Shown here in pieces: positions 62,480 through 64,000 of a stretch of 64,000 bases of DNA. The notes below the pieces were generated by a model. The model made no database searches. It saw only the letters and a list, made by a program, of their open reading frames with translations, and was not told where the DNA came from. The position numbers and the translations under genes were made by a program. Source of the DNA: Dactylonectria macrodidyma (lineage: Eukaryota > Ascomycota > Sordariomycetes > Hypocreales > Nectriaceae); assembly GCA_020744425.1 (NCBI GenBank), contig JAGMUV010000035.1:62001-126000 (forward strand). The letters run 5' to 3'. Numbering within the stretch: the first letter of the stretch is position 1; the number at the start of each line of letters is the position of its first letter.

Positions 62480-63075
62480 TTTGGCGGCTTGCTGAGATGG
62501 CAAACGTAAGGTGAGAGGGAGTGAATGCTTCATCCGCCCGCAAGAAGTTTCTCACTTAGGTACATCATAGACAGGATTGATCCAGTAGCGAAGAGCTAGT
62601 GGAATTGACGTCCATGGAAGTTGGGCGCACAGGCAGCAGTTGATGGTGCAACCTCCCATCTTTGCATCCTCCGCCGAGCAAGAGCTAGGAAACCAAGCTG
62701 CGCGCCAACAGGTCGAGTCAGATGCATTCCAGGTACCCGTACTGTCGCAGAGCTCTGCTACTTTCATCGTCGAAAACCATCACAACCAGGGGTCTTATAT
62801 ACCGGAAGGCATAAAATGAGGAAAAAGAAAGAAAAAATTGAGAAAAAAGACAAGGAAATGCCAGTGCGAAACAATGACTGCAACCCGAGAAGAAACGAAG
62901 ACAAGCCCCCATGTGCTCCCCATGTAAATGTGCCCCCTCCCCCTCTCGTTACATCAGAAAGTCGTACACGGTCCTACTTGCCGGACCCCGATGCAAACCC
63001 ATGACTACCGAGCCCCGTATCACTTTTTCTCCGATCCATAACATCTAGCCAGCCATAAGGCGGCGAGTGCACAGA
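62480..63075. other. Interval without a supported gene
   Basis: Probably includes the 3' UTR of the minus-strand gene that ends at 63083. Confidence 0.4.
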
Positions 63076-63082
63076 TCACTCT

Positions 63083-63748
63083 TCATCGCATCTCCTTGGG
63101 CCGTGCCGTTGCTCCGTAGAACCCGCCGCCGTGGTTGCCGCCAGAGGCCTCACATGCCAGACACACGCCGACGCCGTAGACGCGGGTGTGTCTCGTCCAG
63201 CCAGCACCTCCGCCGTCAAGAACCCCAATGATCTCTCCCCTGACGTCGATCTCCAGGGCCCCCGCTGTCGGCGGGGCCGGAGGCAGCAACGGGCTTGTGG
63301 GTGGATAGGAGCTGGGAGAAAAGGCAAGATCGGCAGGATCCGATGCGCGGGACGAGGTCTGAGGGACGGGAACGCCGATGGGCAACGTCTTCTTGTAAGA
63401 ACGGCGGCGTGGGATGGAGGGAGATGACACGCTTGAGGGCAATATAGAACCCATGGTGGATGACATGTAGTCAGGGTTGGGCTGGCGCATGAAGCTGTCG
63501 TCACCAGGTCGCGGCCGGTCCTCAAAAGTGAAGACGGAGGTGCTCAGCTCGGGAGGCGTCAGAGGCGGTGCAGGAGGTGGACGCGCCATGAGTGGCCTGG
63601 GCATTGAATCACCTCCACCGAAGGCTGGGTTGGTCCAATTCGGGTCAATTACTAGCTTTTTAGCCAGCGCCTTCTCGTCTCTGAAGCCCTCGACGCTGGG
63701 GTTCTCGTCCTCCGTGGTCATGGCGGGCATGCGATCCTTCTCGTCCAT
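63083..63748 (-). CDS. Conserved fungal protein of unknown function (221 aa, 5' part uncertain)
   Basis: The frame is open from 63850. The ATG at 63748 (MDEKDRMPAMTTEDENP) looks like a natural start, but an upstream coding exon cannot be excluded, since open sequence in other frames continues to the window edge. Residues 30-160 are Pro/Ser-rich (MARPPPAPPLTPPELSTSVF, SIPRRRSYKKTLPIGVPVP). The C-terminus is dense and conserved-looking: GALEIDVRGEIIGVLDGGGA, WTRHTRVYGVGVCLACEASG and a final GGGFYGATARPKEMR, a block I recall from hypothetical proteins of Sordariomycetes. No transmembrane segment, signal peptide or catalytic motif is evident. Function unknown. Confidence 0.7.
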   Translation of the reverse strand: MDEKDRMPAMTTEDENPSVEGFRDEKALAKKLVIDPNWTNPAFGGGDSMPRPLMARPPPAPPLTPPELSTSVFTFEDRPRPGDDSFMRQPNPDYMSSTMGSILPSSVSSPSIPRRRSYKKTLPIGVPVPQTSSRASDPADLAFSPSSYPPTSPLLPPAPPTAGALEIDVRGEIIGVLDGGGAGWTRHTRVYGVGVCLACEASGGNHGGGFYGATARPKEMR

Positions 63749-64000
63749 TGCCGAGACAGGTCGCGAAATCTGCGGTTGATAATGGTGATGGGGCAGGATG
63801 CTGGTCCTCGTGGGATTCGGCCTGTTAGCGCCGCGGAACTGTCGCAACAATAGGTACAGGTGAGCTGCGCAGAAACGGGCGATGATGAAGAGTGCAAAAT
63901 GGCCAGGCCTGTCTGGACCGACGCCAGCGCGGATGGAGGAGAGTTGAAGTAGCTGCGAGTCGCTGTCATCGAGGTGATGGCGACGGGTGTAAGTTGCACC

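Overview
The window looks like a transposon-rich stretch of a filamentous ascomycete genome (Pezizomycotina, probably Sordariomycetes). The evidence is short spliceosomal introns (about 47-62 bp in most genes), a KMT6/EZH2-type methyltransferase, an AreB-type GATA-factor fragment, fungal NACHT/NB-ARC proteins and fungal pogo-, hAT-, Copia- and Helitron-type elements. I see no prokaryotic operon, CRISPR array, rRNA or tRNA gene.

Layout. 0-2.1 kb: 3' part of a kmt6/EZH2 homologue (+). 2.5-5.6 kb: debris (Helitron remnant, tandem repeats, a large perfect palindrome, an ankyrin fragment). 7.24-9.47 kb: intact pogo-like element A1 (-). 10.57-11.62 kb: areB-like GATA-factor gene cut off before its zinc finger. 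11.67-20.26 kb: pogo-like element C, split by a complete Copia retrotransposon (12.43-19.07 kb). 20.26-22.05 kb: hAT transposase without its C-terminus. 22.4-23.18 kb: pogo A fragment A3. 23.18-25.29 kb: NACHT-NLR pseudogene (-). 25.5-27.2 kb: small two-exon gene and a decayed rhomboid-family fragment. 28.38-30.20 kb: intact pogo-like element B1 (+). 30.2-40.1 kb: a quieter segment bounded by 141-bp inverted repeats, holding a bZIP gene (33.1-34.0 kb), an ethylene-forming-enzyme-like dioxygenase gene (36.36-37.65 kb) and a solo Copia LTR. 40.52-42.55 kb: pogo-like element D (one stop), abutting a 701-bp non-autonomous element. 43.46-45.25 kb: nine-exon seven-helix membrane protein (-). 47.2-50.6 kb: Tc1/mariner remnant, pogo element B2 and pogo A fragment A4. 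51.6-51.9 kb: hAT-type MITE with perfect 8-bp TSDs. 54.46-56.70 kb: ORF joining a damaged NB-ARC region to a TmpA-like membrane oxidoreductase. 58.2-62.5 kb: pogo A fragment A5, near-intact pogo element A2 carrying a solo LTR, both inside a hAT-like N-terminus joined to a Ulp1-like fragment. 63.08-63.75 kb: conserved fungal protein of unknown function (-).

Main result. Two separate pogo families (A and B) each contain copies with almost the same catalytic body but a different N-terminal helix-turn-helix and different terminal inverted repeats. Nearly every pogo-type TIR here holds a direct repeat of about 10-14 bp with a 16-17 bp period, in most elements starting at TIR positions 11 and 27/28. 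The two repeats of one end match each other while their sequence changes between elements. This looks like modular switching of paired transposase-binding sites together with the DNA-binding domain. In addition, two pogo elements have flanks that cannot come from one insertion, which suggests transposon-mediated rearrangement; one of these breakpoints truncates areB.
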